A model generated the notes under the pieces. The model worked only from the letters and a program-made list of their open reading frames with translations. It made no database searches and was not told the origin of the DNA. From contig NC_049562.1 of assembly GCF_013368755.1 (NCBI RefSeq), forward strand, positions 5,332,001 through 5,396,000: a stretch of 64,000 bases of DNA. The letters run 5' to 3'. Shown here piece after piece: positions 11,542-22,271 of this stretch (its first letter is position 1; each line of letters begins with the position of its first letter). A program made the translations under genes and the position numbers. This DNA comes from Talaromyces rugulosus (Eukaryota; Ascomycota; Eurotiomycetes; Eurotiales; Trichocomaceae).

Positions 11542-13311
11542 ATGGGCGTGCTGCAACTCCCGGTCGAGCTGCTCTACGAGATCATCGAATGGATTACTGC
11601 CTGGAGCAATGGAACTAGCAATTCCCTGAAAACCCTATATCACTTTGGTCTAGCTAATCCTCTCATCTGGAGTGTGATTGAACGTCCTCTATACACGTTC
11701 AATGCCAAGTACTGCGGGAGTTCAGCGCTCATCTGGGCTGCCAGAAATGGCCAAGAAGCAACTGCGCGAAAAGCCCTAGCCGCAAACGCGAGCCCCAACG
11801 CAGAGGATTGTCTCTACCAGAGCGCACTGCTGCATGCTGCAAGACAGGGTCATCTGGGTGTCGTCGACCTGTTGCTGGACCACGATGCTGATCTCAGTCT
11901 GAGCAACGAGTCCGCGCAGGGTCCGCTCTATTTTGCGGTATCGATGGGACATAAAGCTATTGTCGAGTTGATGCTTGAAAAGAGACCGCTTTTTGACCTG
12001 GACCGAGTTGATTACACGGGTTGTACATATCTGTTTCATGCTGCTCTCCGAGGCCAGACCGAAATGGTTGAGCTTTTATTGTCCAAGGGCGCAGACCCAA
12101 AGATCGGAGACTTCAAAGGCTCTTACATTGAAGGTGCTGCCGCGCAGAATGGCCATGCAGACACGCTGAAGTGCATACTCGAATATGACACGTCGGCATT
12201 GGAACGCTTAAACGTGGCAGACCACACGCCACTTGCTCTAGCTGTCAAGAACGGCCATCTCGACGCTGTCGAGCTGCTTCTCGCTTACGGTGCGAATATA
12301 AACGCTCGAAATTCGACTGGAAGAACGCCACTTATCTTGGCAACCCAGACAAGAAATGTTGATATGGCAAAACGACTAGTTGAAGCTGGGGCCGATGTAA
12401 ACGTAGCCGACAATTCCAACAACGCGCCTCTCTTCCATGCCGTTAACTTGGGACTCGAAGAACTGGCAACTCTTTATATCGGCCTTGGATGTGAGATTCC
12501 ACCAGAGAAGCAGTCCTGGCTCATTGTTCAAGTTTCCAGGTCGGGCTATATGAATAGTCTTCGACTGCTTTTGGACATGGGTGGGTCGACCTTATTAGAG
12601 GAGGCCCTATTCGCCGCGGTGAAATACAAACAAGGTGATTTAATCGATCGTCTATTCGAAGGCGGTTGTCCGGTTGAGCCGCCACCGCCTGTGAGAACAC
12701 GTCCGCAAGCGAGGCGTCTGGAGTATTTCAATTCAACGACTCCTCTATGGCTTGCCGTGCAGCAGGAAAATGAGGCACTAGTCCAAAGACTGCTAGACAG
12801 GGGCGCAAATCCAAACGTGTTTGTTCGATGGAATGGATACTACACCAAAGGCAGAGGTATTGGCGTATTGTTGAACCTTGCTATTATCAAAGGAAACGAC
12901 ACGATTACAAAAGCCTTGATCGCCCATGGCGCCGATGTCGAAGAGAGTGATTATGATATGATCAGCCCAATACACCGAGTCATACAAAAGAGACGACTTG
13001 ATTTGCTAAAGTGCATACTTCAAACCTTGCCAATGCGGTCAGGGGATATGCATAATAACGGAAAGTTGGCGAGGGGTAATATCCAGGGCATCTGGATGTG
13101 TATTATCGGTAGAAACGATCTTACCATGCTGAAAATACTGTTAGACAGGGGCTGCCTCAATCCGAGAGATGAAATGGTTGTTTGGCAAGGGCCGAATAGA
13201 AACAGGCGCAAGATAATGGAGCCCGCAATGTATGCATCTCACAAGGGACAACATGAAATAGCTAGTTTTCTGCATGACTATATTGAAAGTAATATGACAT
13301 CTACTGCATAA
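11542..13311 (+). CDS. Ankyrin-repeat protein with F-box-like N-terminus
   Basis: A 589-residue single-exon protein. It opens with MGVLQLPVELLYEIIEWI, an F-box-like helix of the LPxELLxxI kind. Ankyrin units follow from about residue 60 to the end, for example GQEATARKALAANASPN, GHLGVVDLLLDHDADL, GHKAIVELMLEKRP, GQTEMVELLLSKGADP, GHLDAVELLLAYGANINARN and NVDMAKRLVEAGADVNVAD. Further, weaker units include ENEALVQRLLDRGANPN and NDTITKALIAHGADVE. F-box/ankyrin proteins are abundant in moulds and are thought to act as SCF ubiquitin-ligase adaptors or interaction scaffolds; the target is unknown. Its TAA overlaps the stop of the convergent MBOAT gene by 11 bases. Confidence 0.88.
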   Translation: MGVLQLPVELLYEIIEWITAWSNGTSNSLKTLYHFGLANPLIWSVIERPLYTFNAKYCGSSALIWAARNGQEATARKALAANASPNAEDCLYQSALLHAARQGHLGVVDLLLDHDADLSLSNESAQGPLYFAVSMGHKAIVELMLEKRPLFDLDRVDYTGCTYLFHAALRGQTEMVELLLSKGADPKIGDFKGSYIEGAAAQNGHADTLKCILEYDTSALERLNVADHTPLALAVKNGHLDAVELLLAYGANINARNSTGRTPLILATQTRNVDMAKRLVEAGADVNVADNSNNAPLFHAVNLGLEELATLYIGLGCEIPPEKQSWLIVQVSRSGYMNSLRLLLDMGGSTLLEEALFAAVKYKQGDLIDRLFEGGCPVEPPPPVRTRPQARRLEYFNSTTPLWLAVQQENEALVQRLLDRGANPNVFVRWNGYYTKGRGIGVLLNLAIIKGNDTITKALIAHGADVEESDYDMISPIHRVIQKRRLDLLKCILQTLPMRSGDMHNNGKLARGNIQGIWMCIIGRNDLTMLKILLDRGCLNPRDEMVVWQGPNRNRRKIMEPAMYASHKGQHEIASFLHDYIESNMTSTA

Positions 13312-14552
13312 ACCCAATCACTCTGGGCACAATCCTAACCAACAAAAACGAATCCAGAACCGGATCCGTATGTCTCACGAGTGGCCAGAACCAGATGGGC
13401 GCAAGAGCCGTAAAGTAGAGAACCACCCACACGTAGCAAACGGCATACTCCCATGATCTGAGATTTTGCTCTACTCCTTTGCCTTTCCGAATATACTGGA
13501 AATAAATACCCTCAAAGGCATCCTCAAATATAATAGCAAGTGGCTGCATCATGAAGAAATAGAAACCGGTTGCTTCGGATTGTGGGATTCCAATGGCTAG
13601 GTCGCTAAGGTGGTGGATGCAGCCTGAAATGAAAAACACAGATAGAAGCATGGTAACACGATATAGATTGGACGTGCGAGGGATTGCAAGTGAAGTGTTT
13701 ATTGAAGTTGCAATGGCTGTTAAACCACGACGAAGCCATTGGTGCCACAGATTGCTATTGTTCACTTTTGTTAGCATCAGCAGCTTTAATATCGATTCAG
13801 TTCAGTACTCACCCCCAGAACCGACGCACGGAATAACATTCCAAAATCGCACCATATAATGGTGGAAGATCCACTGGCATGCTCAGACCAGTAACAACAA
13901 GAACAATGGAAGTCGCATAGTACGTGATCAAGATCGGCAGCGCGGCATTGAGTGCAATAGTCATAGTCAGAATAACCCTCGTGATGGCTTCTTCAGTATC
14001 GAGCTGACCCAATCTTGAAAAGTTGAGGTACTGTTTTTGTTCAGAGAACATTTCCATATCTGGTGGAGGACCAGCAGTCATGCCATCCAGGAAAAGAGAC
14101 GCAATCACGACAATCAACAGTCGTTTCCGGAGAAATTCCCATCGTGAAGGCGGTTTACTATCGAACGTGCTACCGAATGAAGGTACATTTCGAACCTCCC
14201 ATTTGGTGCCAATGCGTCGAAAATTCCACGACAGGAAAAACGCCCACTTGATATTTTCACTCGACAGGGCGTTCCCCTTTGGATTTGGGGCGTGCTTCAA
14301 GTCAACTTCAGAAAGGAGCAACAACTCGGCGGCACTCAGCAAATACGCCCATAGAATACTGGCTGCAAGGCCGCGGTGCATTCGGTTTTGATACCACGTC
14401 GTAAACGCATACTGAAAAACACCAGTGAGCCCGAACAGAGCCGCGCAGAGGATTGTGCGTGTGGGTTTGGATTGCGTGGTGAGAAGGCCTAGGGTCGACA
14501 GCACGTTTAGACCGATAATGCTTGCGACAGATACGCCCAGTAGATGCACCAT
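13301..14552 (-). CDS. Wax-synthase-like MBOAT O-acyltransferase
   Basis: Two exons, complement(13813..14552) and complement(13301..13754), with a 58-base GTGAGT...AATAG intron give 397 residues across the junction RRFWG-NLWHQW. About eight hydrophobic segments are visible, beginning with LLGVSVASIIGLNVLSTLG. The RRFWG/WHQ pair and SGCIHHLSD (the likely active His) mark the wax synthase/MBOAT_2 family, fungal members of which acylate terpene or polyketide alcohols. No terpene cyclase, PKS or other backbone gene is beside it, so a secondary-metabolite role is only a possibility. Confidence 0.82.
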
Positions 14553-15088
14553 CTTATTTTGCTTTCTTAAGATGTGTTTGCTGTCTGGAATTTTCGGATC
14601 AATTATTGCTTATTGCTTGTCGACGTGTTTGCATTATGCCTCTCTGGGATAGCCAAGCCCGGCTCGTGTTGCCTGATCGACACCACAATAGATCTTTACA
14701 GGTAAATAATAATGAGCAGCCGGTTTACATTGTGAACTCTATATTTCCGGACCAGCCAAGAGTATTATTTCCGTAAGATATCAAGTGTTACAATGACTTG
14801 TGTTGGTTTCATGTGCTTTAAATGTTTGACATGTCAGACCATACAGTCCCACATCCGGTTAAACTTGCCCAATTGTGTCGCTCTCCTCAATTGCTGCAAC
14901 AATACATGTAAACAGAAATATGTAGAAATGATTTTTTTTAAAAAAAGACCAAGTCAAACTTCACGTCATTCATTTTTAGCATCGAGTCCTCGATGCATTC
15001 TACTTATAAGCAGTAAAAATAAAACACACAAGGCGTCCAGCACTGCACTATTTCGTCATCTCATTACACATTTTCAATACAATGCACA
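14553..15088. other. Intergenic, no gene seen
   Basis: About 540 AT-rich bases between the MBOAT start and the nuclease stop, including a T/A run near 14931-14946. Short frames here lack any recognisable domain. Confidence 0.5.
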
Positions 15089-16065
15089 CTAGGAGCTAGG
15101 AGCGCTGGCAGCAATGAGGTCAAGCCACTTGGCCAAGCGGAAACCGGCGCGCGCAATCAGCTCTTCAAAGACAGGCTGACTGGTGTTGTAGTAGTCGCCG
15201 GACAAGTCGGTCGAGTTGATGTAGTCCAAACCGGGCGCCAACACGGTGCTGCAGACGTACGAGTTGGCATCAGAGGCCCAGATCATCGAAGACGAAACCG
15301 GGTCGGTAAGGTCCATGCCGTCGAGCCAGGATGACGAGTTGGACTTGTACTGGCCGGTCTTGATGCGGTCGGTCAGCAAAGAGGCGTAGTTCTCGGCATC
15401 GCTCAGCCAGTAGCCACCGGCGTCTTGCTCAGGCATATTGGTGTCCCAGATGTGGTGCAGGTTAGTGCTTTCGCCGTTGTACTTGACGTCGATGTCGTTA
15501 CCACCGATCTCGAGATTTTCGTCGTGGAGGGGCTGGTGGATGTCACCGACGAGCTGCGCGAAGAATTAGTAGCTTCCACATAATGAGAGAAACTGAAGCT
15601 TACGTGGACGATGAGCTTGAGAGCGTCGATTGACTCGGCTTTGGTGGTCGAGGAGTCCAACAATTGGTTTGTCTACCGGTTGTCAGTTATATCCACCGAA
15701 CAAAAGAGATTTTCTCTTACGTAGTTCTTCATCGCACTGATACTGCATCCCTCATCACCGCAGTCACGGGAGTAATCAACACTGCAGCTCTTCGGAGGGC
15801 TATCTTGGGCATCGATGAAGTGGAAAGGCTTGGAGAACTCTCCAGCCGATGTGTACTTATAGCTATCGGCCCAGGTGGCGACGCTCGCGAGATACGACGA
15901 ATTGGTGATGCCGAGGATGTCTTTGCAGTAGCTCTCGGTGGCCGAGCTGACAAAGTTCTCTGCGATGTATCCGATGGTTTCATGGCCGAGATCGCCCCAG
16001 GCATTGGCGCCATGGAACTGAGAGGCAACGGCCAGAGCGGCCGGAAAGATGGAACGGAAAGACAT
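15089..16065 (-). CDS. Secreted S1/P1-type zinc nuclease
   Basis: Three exons, complement(15721..16065), (15604..15672) and (15089..15553), with 48- and 50-base introns give 292 residues. The signal peptide is about residues 1-22 and cleavage exposes the N-terminal Trp (WGDLGHE), whose amino group is a zinc ligand in this family. Other zinc ligands are visible: the His in WGDLGHE, Asp in ATWADS, His in PFHFID, His and Asp in GDIHQPLHDE, and His and Asp in LHHIWD. The full trinuclear set is present, so an active single-strand-specific nuclease/3'-nucleotidase is expected. Several N-glycosylation sequons are present. A TATA-like run at 16137-16148 lies about 75 bases upstream. Confidence 0.95.
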
Positions 16066-17651
16066 CTTTGTAATATCCGGTCAAGTGTTGATAGTGTGAG
16101 TGGAATATCCGAAAGCCAAAACAGCCAAGGCCTAGGTATATATATATACGACAGTGGACGGGCACTGGTTATGGCGGAAGAGAATGCAAGCCGTGCCCCG
16201 TAGATCATGCTACATTTGCTGTGCGATTACGAGCGTGGATCGTTGCAATCGTATATCGCGACAGCGGGGGTCCGATACACGAGCGAGTCGGTCATGCTCT
16301 CATTCGCCACGAAGTGTAACAGCGGAAAGAGGCGTCCCTGCCGATCTGATCCTGGCGATACAGCTGCCAGGCAAAGCAAGCCCAGGCTGCACGGAACAAG
16401 CTTTCTGATCTGCAGCCAGAGTTACATCTAGTCTTATCTCGGGCACGGTGCCTGTGCTCGCAGCCAATTGAGCTTCTGTTGTCCCCCCGATCATCCGGGA
16501 TTCTTTGCTGCCATGTAACGTCGGGCCTTGCCTGGCCAACCAAGGCCACCGCCAAGCACGCAGCCTCTTGGCACGTGTGGGCTTATCGCGATATAATTTG
16601 GCTGCGGGGAACTCCGACTGCACGAGCCGTGAATATATTATTCTTCATCTCCGGCACGCCGCATCTGGCGTCAAAGGCCGAGAAGCTGGATGGATTATAC
16701 GTAATTTATTAGTTGTTGTGGTGCGTTCAGCCTCCGAGGCTCTGCGGCTGGTGGCCCGCGCTTGCCCGAAATGGGATACACCACGTGATTTCTGGTGTTG
16801 TCCTGAATTCCTCACGTTTTCTTCAGTCTTTTAACGTATATTTTTATTACTTGTATTTTGTTATGAAATAATTGGTAGGATGCACAACTATTCTGGATGA
16901 ATACGGATTCTGTCCGCGTCGGTGATACTATATGCGGCGTTGACCGGCCATACGACAGGGACACGACTCACATCGGTTATCGCATTGATCTGTTCTTATG
17001 TCCTGATCGAGGTCATCAAGTCCTTTATTATCCTCCACATGAGAATCTCTATACAGACTAGCAAGATTGTTGTCTAGGGTCTGAGTGGGGCAGAAATATC
17101 ACGTGCAGCATGATAAACAAGTTGATGAAACAACCCACGTGACTCCCACCGACGTCAGGGAATTCTCGAACTTTCTTGAATGATTTAATATTGGATATTT
17201 TTAAATTAAAATCAAATCTCAATTCGCATTGCGTCATTTGTATTACCAGTGGGTGCCTTGATGTAATCGTAGTGGGTTGCTCTACAGTGGCATGGCATAG
17301 CACAGCGAAAACCTGGTGATTTGCACGCCATTCCATCATAGTTAGGGTCGACACGAAACAATGCTGCATTATTGGATTGAAAAGCTAGAAAGATCTCGAA
17401 ATACGTCATTCTCGATCTGCTGAGATTCCCCCCCACATACTCTGGCCAATCACAGCCCAGAGTGACATGCATTGATCGATGTAGAAACAACCTACGTCAT
17501 CCAGCTTTGAATTGTGCTTATAACCAGCCTGGATCTCGCTGTCCATGGATTGATTGATTAATTGACTTCATTCACCTTACTTAATACAAAAAAAGACTCT
17601 TTTTGAACCATCCACTATCAAACTTTCTGAGCAAAAGCTAGTCATATCAAA
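16066..17651. other. Long divergent intergenic region (1.6 kb)
   Basis: This stretch separates the nuclease (minus) from the hydrophilin-like gene (plus). The part 16200-16800 is GC-richer, with several overlapping open frames on both strands (up to 109 residues); none resembles a known protein, and the mutual overlap argues against coding. The part 16850-17650 is AT-rich and should hold the promoter of the repeat-protein gene. Confidence 0.5.
16137..16148 (-). promoter_or_regulatory. TATA-like element of the S1/P1 nuclease gene
   Basis: A 12-base alternating TA run about 72-83 bases upstream of the nuclease ATG at 16065. Position and composition fit a core promoter; this is inference only. 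Confidence 0.4.
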
Positions 17652-18778
17652 ATGAGCTTCGGCAACGACAACAGCAACTTTCAGGGCAACTACCAGTCGA
17701 CTGGTGCCAACAATGCCAACAACCTTCGTGATGACTACAACAGTGTGAACGACCGTTCTGCCGGCAGCGGTTTTGACAATAGCCGCACCGTCCAGAGCAA
17801 CACTGGAACTGGTTTTTCTAATAGCGGCTTCGATCGTACGAACGACCGTTCTGCTGGCAGCGGATTTGATAATAGCAGCGGTTTACAGAGCAACACTGGG
17901 ACTGGTTCATTCAATAGCGGCCTTGGTCGTACGAATGATATTTCTGCTGGCAGCGGCTTCGATAGTAGCCGAAACGTCCAGAGCAACACTGGGACAGGCT
18001 TGTTTAATAGCGGCTTTGATCGTACGAATGATCGTTCTGCAGGGAGCGGCTTCGACAATAGCGGCGGTAGCGGCGGCTTCCAGAGTAACACTGGGACGGG
18101 TTCACTCAATAGCGGCCTTGGTCGTGCGAATGACCGATCTACTGGAAGTGGGTTCAACAACACAGACAGCTTCACCAATGAGCAAAGTGGACGTTCCTAT
18201 GACAATACTTCGTCAGGCAGCCTCGGCCGTGATGGCATAAACAGCACAGCATCCAACTTCAACCGTCGAGATAATGATCTCCGAGACAACGCTGGACTCT
18301 CAAACAGAGGATATGGTAATGACGGCCCAAATACCGAACCTCGTGAGCCCTCGGGAGGATCTGCCGGAGTTATGCAGTCCTCTTTCGGTAGTGAAAATAC
18401 CACAACTTCCACCTTTGAAAAGTCACAAGGCGAGAATTATGGGAGCGGCTTTGGCGGAAGTGGAGATAAAGTGAAGGAAGAATTTGGCTTTGACGGTGGT
18501 CAAGAAACAAACCATCGTCAGAACCAGGCAGGAACTGGAGCTGGCGGCAGTGGATACTCCGCAGGACAGGACCAAGGTTCTAGGAACGATGGTGACAACT
18601 TTGCAACCGATGGTTCATCTGGTCATTCTGGCCACTCTTCGGGCCATAAGCAGGGCCTCGAAGAAAAACTTGTGGAGAAGGCTGAGGGTAAGTTTCGTTT
18701 ATTATAGTTTCAATAAATGGAGAGCTAACAATCACTGCAGGACTGCTTCATCACGGCCACAATGGCGAGACCAAATAG
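17652..18778 (+). CDS. Hydrophilin-like, Gly/Ser/Asn-rich tandem-repeat protein
   Basis: Exons 17652..18687 and 18741..18778 (53-base GTAAGT...TGCAG intron) give 357 residues. The protein is disordered and very rich in Gly, Ser, Asn, Asp and Thr, with almost no hydrophobic core and no signal peptide. Residues 33-170 hold five copies of a ~31-residue unit starting NDRSAGSGFDNS and containing QSNTGTG. The C-terminus is different: GLEEKLVEKAEG followed by LLHHGHNGETK, resembling the amphipathic and His-rich ends of fungal stress hydrophilins. Composition suggests a role in desiccation or stress protection; there is no direct evidence of function. Confidence 0.75.
17748..18155 (+). repeat. In-gene 93-base (31-residue) tandem repeat
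   Basis: Units begin at residues 33, 64, 95, 126 and 160 of the hydrophilin-like protein, that is every 93 bases with a final 102-base unit. The units alternate subtly (ends NSGFDRT against NSGLGRT), suggesting an older two-unit duplication. The array may vary in copy number between strains. Confidence 0.85.
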
Positions 18779-19048
18779 ACTCTCACCGGAGGTGGATATT
18801 AATGAACGTATTGAGATCTTGTGGTTTGCTGGTGACCGGTTACTTATTGTGGGACTCAGGTCCCTTGTATTTTTATTTTAGCTACGACCTTTTACTAAAT
18901 GAACTGTTTTTTTGAAAAGATTTATTCAAATACGACAAATGAGAGGTGATCTAACTGTGTCAAGTAAATCTGTGCCAATAATACTCCAACCCCAATCTAA
19001 AACCCAATAAAATGAGTGGCATAAACACGATACTAATTAAAAACAACC

Positions 19049-20065
19049 TCATTGCCTCCACGTCGCCCTACATGTTGGACACGTCGCGGGCCGCAAGTTG
19101 TCTGCACAGCATGCAACCCAAGGATCCATGCAACTCTTATGATAATTATGCCCACATTGGGCTTTACACCAGACCAGTGGTTCCGGCGTAGGCCGCCTAG
19201 TGTTCGTCGACGTTATAGTTTCGCTACTGGAAACTGAATCATCAGAAGGATTTGTGTCGTCTTCGTCTTCGTCTTCGTCTTCGTTCACTAGCGGAAGGTA
19301 ACAGATCCCACAATCTCCTTCAATCGGCCGTCGAGTGACGGTATTGTTCGTTCTTCCCGATAGCGGTGGTAAGATGCGCCGCTGGGTATTGGCTGTATTG
19401 GCTGTATTTGCTGTTTCTGTTGACTCGTTCCTCGGCGTCACGCGATTCTCTATCATGCGAGATGGAGTTGGGGCAGTAATTGACGGAGTTACTTGAAAAC
19501 CTCTACTTCTGCTACCAGGAATTGTGGCAACGGATTGTGTAGTTGTCCTCGAAGGTTGAGGTGTATTTGCTGGGGGTGGTGTGGCTCGTGGAGTTGGCAT
19601 ATTCGAGGAAACGTATAAAGATTCAACATTGAAAAAGATATTATTCTGCTGAATTTGAATGCGTGTTGGACTACCACCCGTCCTGGTTTCCGGAGTAGAC
19701 TGTCTAGACGAGAAATATCTCTCGCGACTTTCCCTCGTCGGAGCTGCTCGTCGCTGCTGTACAAACTTGTCCACTTTCCTTGCCCATTGGCTAACAAGTC
19801 CGCTGGCTTGGTACTGATGCCATCGCACGCACAGAGTGCGAGGTGCAAGTTCCGTGAGGATGTCGTTGATGGACCGTTCTCCAGAGTTTAGAAGAGCGCT
19901 TCCTTCTCGTAGCAGAGAACAGGCGATAGAGCGATTTAGCTGGTTAGTGGTCAGATTGCAGCGTCTGCCTGCGCCTTTTGCAATTCCGGCACACTGGTGG
20001 TCGTGGCTAGGCCAGATTTCGAGGATGGCCGACAAGTCGCATGACGGCTGTGATGGTCGAGGCAT
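19049..20065 (-). CDS. RING-H2 finger protein, probable E3 ubiquitin ligase
   Basis: A 338-residue single-exon protein. The C-terminal RING-H2 runs from Cys252: CGIC, then after a long acidic/Ser-Thr insert CGHNYHKSC, then CPTC, giving Cys-Cys-Cys-His-His-Cys-Cys-Cys at about 252, 255, 304, 306, 309, 312, 329 and 332. The unusually long first loop contains an EDEDEDED tract. The N-terminal region (CAGIAKGAGRRCN, LAPRTLCVRWHQYQA) resembles a conserved module seen in many fungal proteins with GIY-YIG or zinc-finger domains. The middle is disordered and Thr/Pro-rich. E2-dependent ubiquitin transfer is inferred from the RING; the substrate is unknown. Confidence 0.85.
   Translation of the reverse strand: MPRPSQPSCDLSAILEIWPSHDHQCAGIAKGAGRRCNLTTNQLNRSIACSLLREGSALLNSGERSINDILTELAPRTLCVRWHQYQASGLVSQWARKVDKFVQQRRAAPTRESRERYFSSRQSTPETRTGGSPTRIQIQQNNIFFNVESLYVSSNMPTPRATPPPANTPQPSRTTTQSVATIPGSRSRGFQVTPSITAPTPSRMIENRVTPRNESTETANTANTANTQRRILPPLSGRTNNTVTRRPIEGDCGICYLPLVNEDEDEDEDDTNPSDDSVSSSETITSTNTRRPTPEPLVWCKAQCGHNYHKSCMDPWVACCADNLRPATCPTCRATWRQ
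19257..19284 (-). repeat. Hexanucleotide (TCGTCT)n repeat within the RING gene
   Basis: Four and two-thirds copies of TCGTCT on the plus strand encode the Glu-Asp run between the first and second RING zinc-ligand pairs. The repeat is in frame, so slippage by whole units would keep the protein open. Confidence 0.8.
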
Positions 20066-21205
20066 TTTTGTGTTTGTGTAGTAATGAAAAGTGAATTGTC
20101 AAGGTTTACTTTTCTGTATTACATTTATCGGTATGGCTCTTACTGGCCTTATATACTTGAAACCTTCTATGTTAGGCTCATTCCTTTCACAGATGCCTAC
20201 ATAATTTCTAAAAACAGCCTGTGGCTTGTCTCAAAACCCCCCATTTCTAGCCAGTAAGTTTACAAGATACCTCGTGCAGAGCGCGAGGCTGAGCCACAGC
20301 CACACCACCATCAAAATGCACGCTGCATGCGCGCCTTGAATTTGGTTTCATCGTGGACAGACCCTGGAAGGAAAGGCTGGAAGTGATTGGCTGATGTACA
20401 TAGCGGCAATGCATACGCGGAACAGCGCCATACATTATCATCAATCTAGTGTGTGACTAGTTTGCTAGCTGCTTATTTAGCTATGTGATCAGGCTGTGAT
20501 TCGATTAGATATTGACTATCAACGCATGGCAATTGCGTTTTTTGGGGGCAGTGAAGGACTAGGCTGTCGGTGGTCCCGGACATAACTAGGGGTGGTCGAA
20601 TAGCATAACACTTGGCATGCCAATTATAGACCAAATAGGGAACGCACTCTTTGCTTTTTTTTTTTTGCATGTCGAATTGCTGGAAAATTAGTGTATACCA
20701 CCAGCCGGTTAAGTGATGCATGCGCCTCCTTTCTCCAGAAATTTCATATCCAATCAATTATACAGTCAACAGATCTGATGATTCCAGATGTCATATTAAT
20801 ATTAATACTTGAGTATATTGTGGCGGTGCCAAAGTTTAACCAATATCATGTATTGTTGTGCTACAACATTTGAACTTCTAGAAGTCCAACTATTACATGC
20901 CTTCTCAAGTGGAAGTGCCAGCAATGGACATTGAATTTCTACATATCAATTGGCATGTACCAGTTGACACGGTAGTAAAGCTCTCAGTATTGGATCGATA
21001 TAAATGGATAGATGCGTACGTGTAATCCATAAACTTAAACTTTCTTCAAAATTGTTTATCAATTGATGAATCATAATGACGATCAACCTTATATTATCAA
21101 TTGATATCTTGCACAAATGCCCACCATCAAACCCACAGGCAGGTATAACTCAAGCAAAATTACATTGACTCAGGGCTAAAGCTAGAGTTACTCACTGAGC
21201 CAAAA
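20066..21205. other. Intergenic, no gene seen (1.1 kb)
   Basis: AT-rich divergent region between the RING gene and the next plus-strand gene. It has an 11-base T run near 20655. A TGACTCA heptamer at 21166-21172 lies about 35 bases before the next start and may be chance. Confidence 0.5.
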
Positions 21206-22111
21206 ATGTCGCGTGGCTGCCCACGTGATGTTACTGAGGAAGGCACGAACGATGGTGACGATGCCAGTCAGTTCTTGCAGCACCTTCCAGCAAACACGTG
21301 TGTCTACAGCTTTGAGGAATGGCCACAGAAGGAAGAACAAGACTTTTCCGGGAATAACTTTGTCGTTATCAAACACGTACCTTCAGAAGCTCTCGAAAAA
21401 GGTGACAAGCCTTTTTTCGGAAGAATCGATTATTCCCATGCCTCGGAAATCCTGATTTTGAAGATGCCGGCCGAAATCCACGAAACAGCTGCCTCAAACT
21501 TCCATTCGTTAGTTGCAATTCTGGCCAGCCAAATGGGCGTTAAACGACGAATCGCCGATCGTGGATCAACAAGAACGAATACAAGCCGCCGCAGCAAGGA
21601 AGCAGATCGATCCTGGGCACCAGCGTATCGACCTGGGGAAAAGTACCGCGAATGGCCAACCGTGGCGTTAGAGGTGGGAAACTCTGAAACAAAGGCCAAG
21701 TTGATAAATGATATAACTTGGTGGCTCAACCAATCCAACGGCCGAGTCCAGCAAGGGATAATAATAGACATTAAGAAGGGGTCAGGAAATGTCTACATTT
21801 CATCTTGGATCGCCGCGAATGTAGTGACCCAGCCAGCCCCTCAAGGCGAATCCGTGCCCGTCACTCCAATTCAGCCGCTGCCAGCGCGGCAGACTCTTGA
21901 AGCTGCATTCAAGCGGCGACCCGATGGCAGGGAGCCAGTGATTGAGGGGGGCGACATCACCATCCCGTTTGCGAACCTGGTTGGTGAACACCCTAGACAA
22001 GGCCAGGTGGACTTTGCTTTGACAAAAGATTTGCTACTTACCCACGTTGTGGAGCCTATATGGGAGGCACTTGATGCAGCTAAACTTGAGGCCAATAAGA
22101 AAAAGGGCTGA
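21206..22111 (+). CDS. Uncharacterised fungal protein, possible PD-(D/E)XK-like fold
   Basis: A 301-residue single-exon protein. The segment YRPGEKYREWPTVALEVGNS followed by AKLINDITWWLNQS and QGIIIDIKKG recalls a fungal family with a Uma2/restriction-endonuclease-like core. In that core an E-V-G strand carries an active-site Glu and is followed by a WW-containing helix and a second beta strand. The DIKK that follows could supply the D-x-K element. The N-terminal 100 residues are acidic and then mixed; the last 90 are loosely structured. Nuclease activity is speculative, and many homologues are of unknown function. Confidence 0.6.
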   Translation: MSRGCPRDVTEEGTNDGDDASQFLQHLPANTCVYSFEEWPQKEEQDFSGNNFVVIKHVPSEALEKGDKPFFGRIDYSHASEILILKMPAEIHETAASNFHSLVAILASQMGVKRRIADRGSTRTNTSRRSKEADRSWAPAYRPGEKYREWPTVALEVGNSETKAKLINDITWWLNQSNGRVQQGIIIDIKKGSGNVYISSWIAANVVTQPAPQGESVPVTPIQPLPARQTLEAAFKRRPDGREPVIEGGDITIPFANLVGEHPRQGQVDFALTKDLLLTHVVEPIWEALDAAKLEANKKKG

Positions 22112-22271
22112 GATGAAACATTCATTATACATTCATTATCCACGGGAGAGAAAGGAGGGCAAGGTTACTACATCCATTAGCTACAAAAGACAAAGGAGAT
22201 AAAAATATTAATTAATTTCTAATCGAAGGATCTAAAAAAGTTGAAAAAGAAATCAAGGGGTAGATAGGAGG

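Noticed and set aside
15664..16208. Long open frames on both strands overlapping the nuclease gene
   Set aside because: They are out of phase with a gene that has signal peptide, splice sites and all zinc ligands; the overlap is a codon-bias shadow.
16292..16834. Several overlapping ORFs in the GC-richer spacer upstream of the nuclease
   Set aside because: They overlap each other on both strands, lack recognisable domains and show no splice-extended continuation.
17748..18155. CRISPR-like array
   Set aside because: The 93-base units are in-frame coding repeats without unique spacers.
17735..18412. Antisense and alternative-frame ORFs across the hydrophilin-like repeats
   Set aside because: They arise from the repetitive composition of the real frame.
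21166..21172. TGACTCA near the 21206 start as a CpcA site
   Set aside because: Only 34 bases from the ATG of a gene with no link to amino-acid synthesis; a chance heptamer is more likely.
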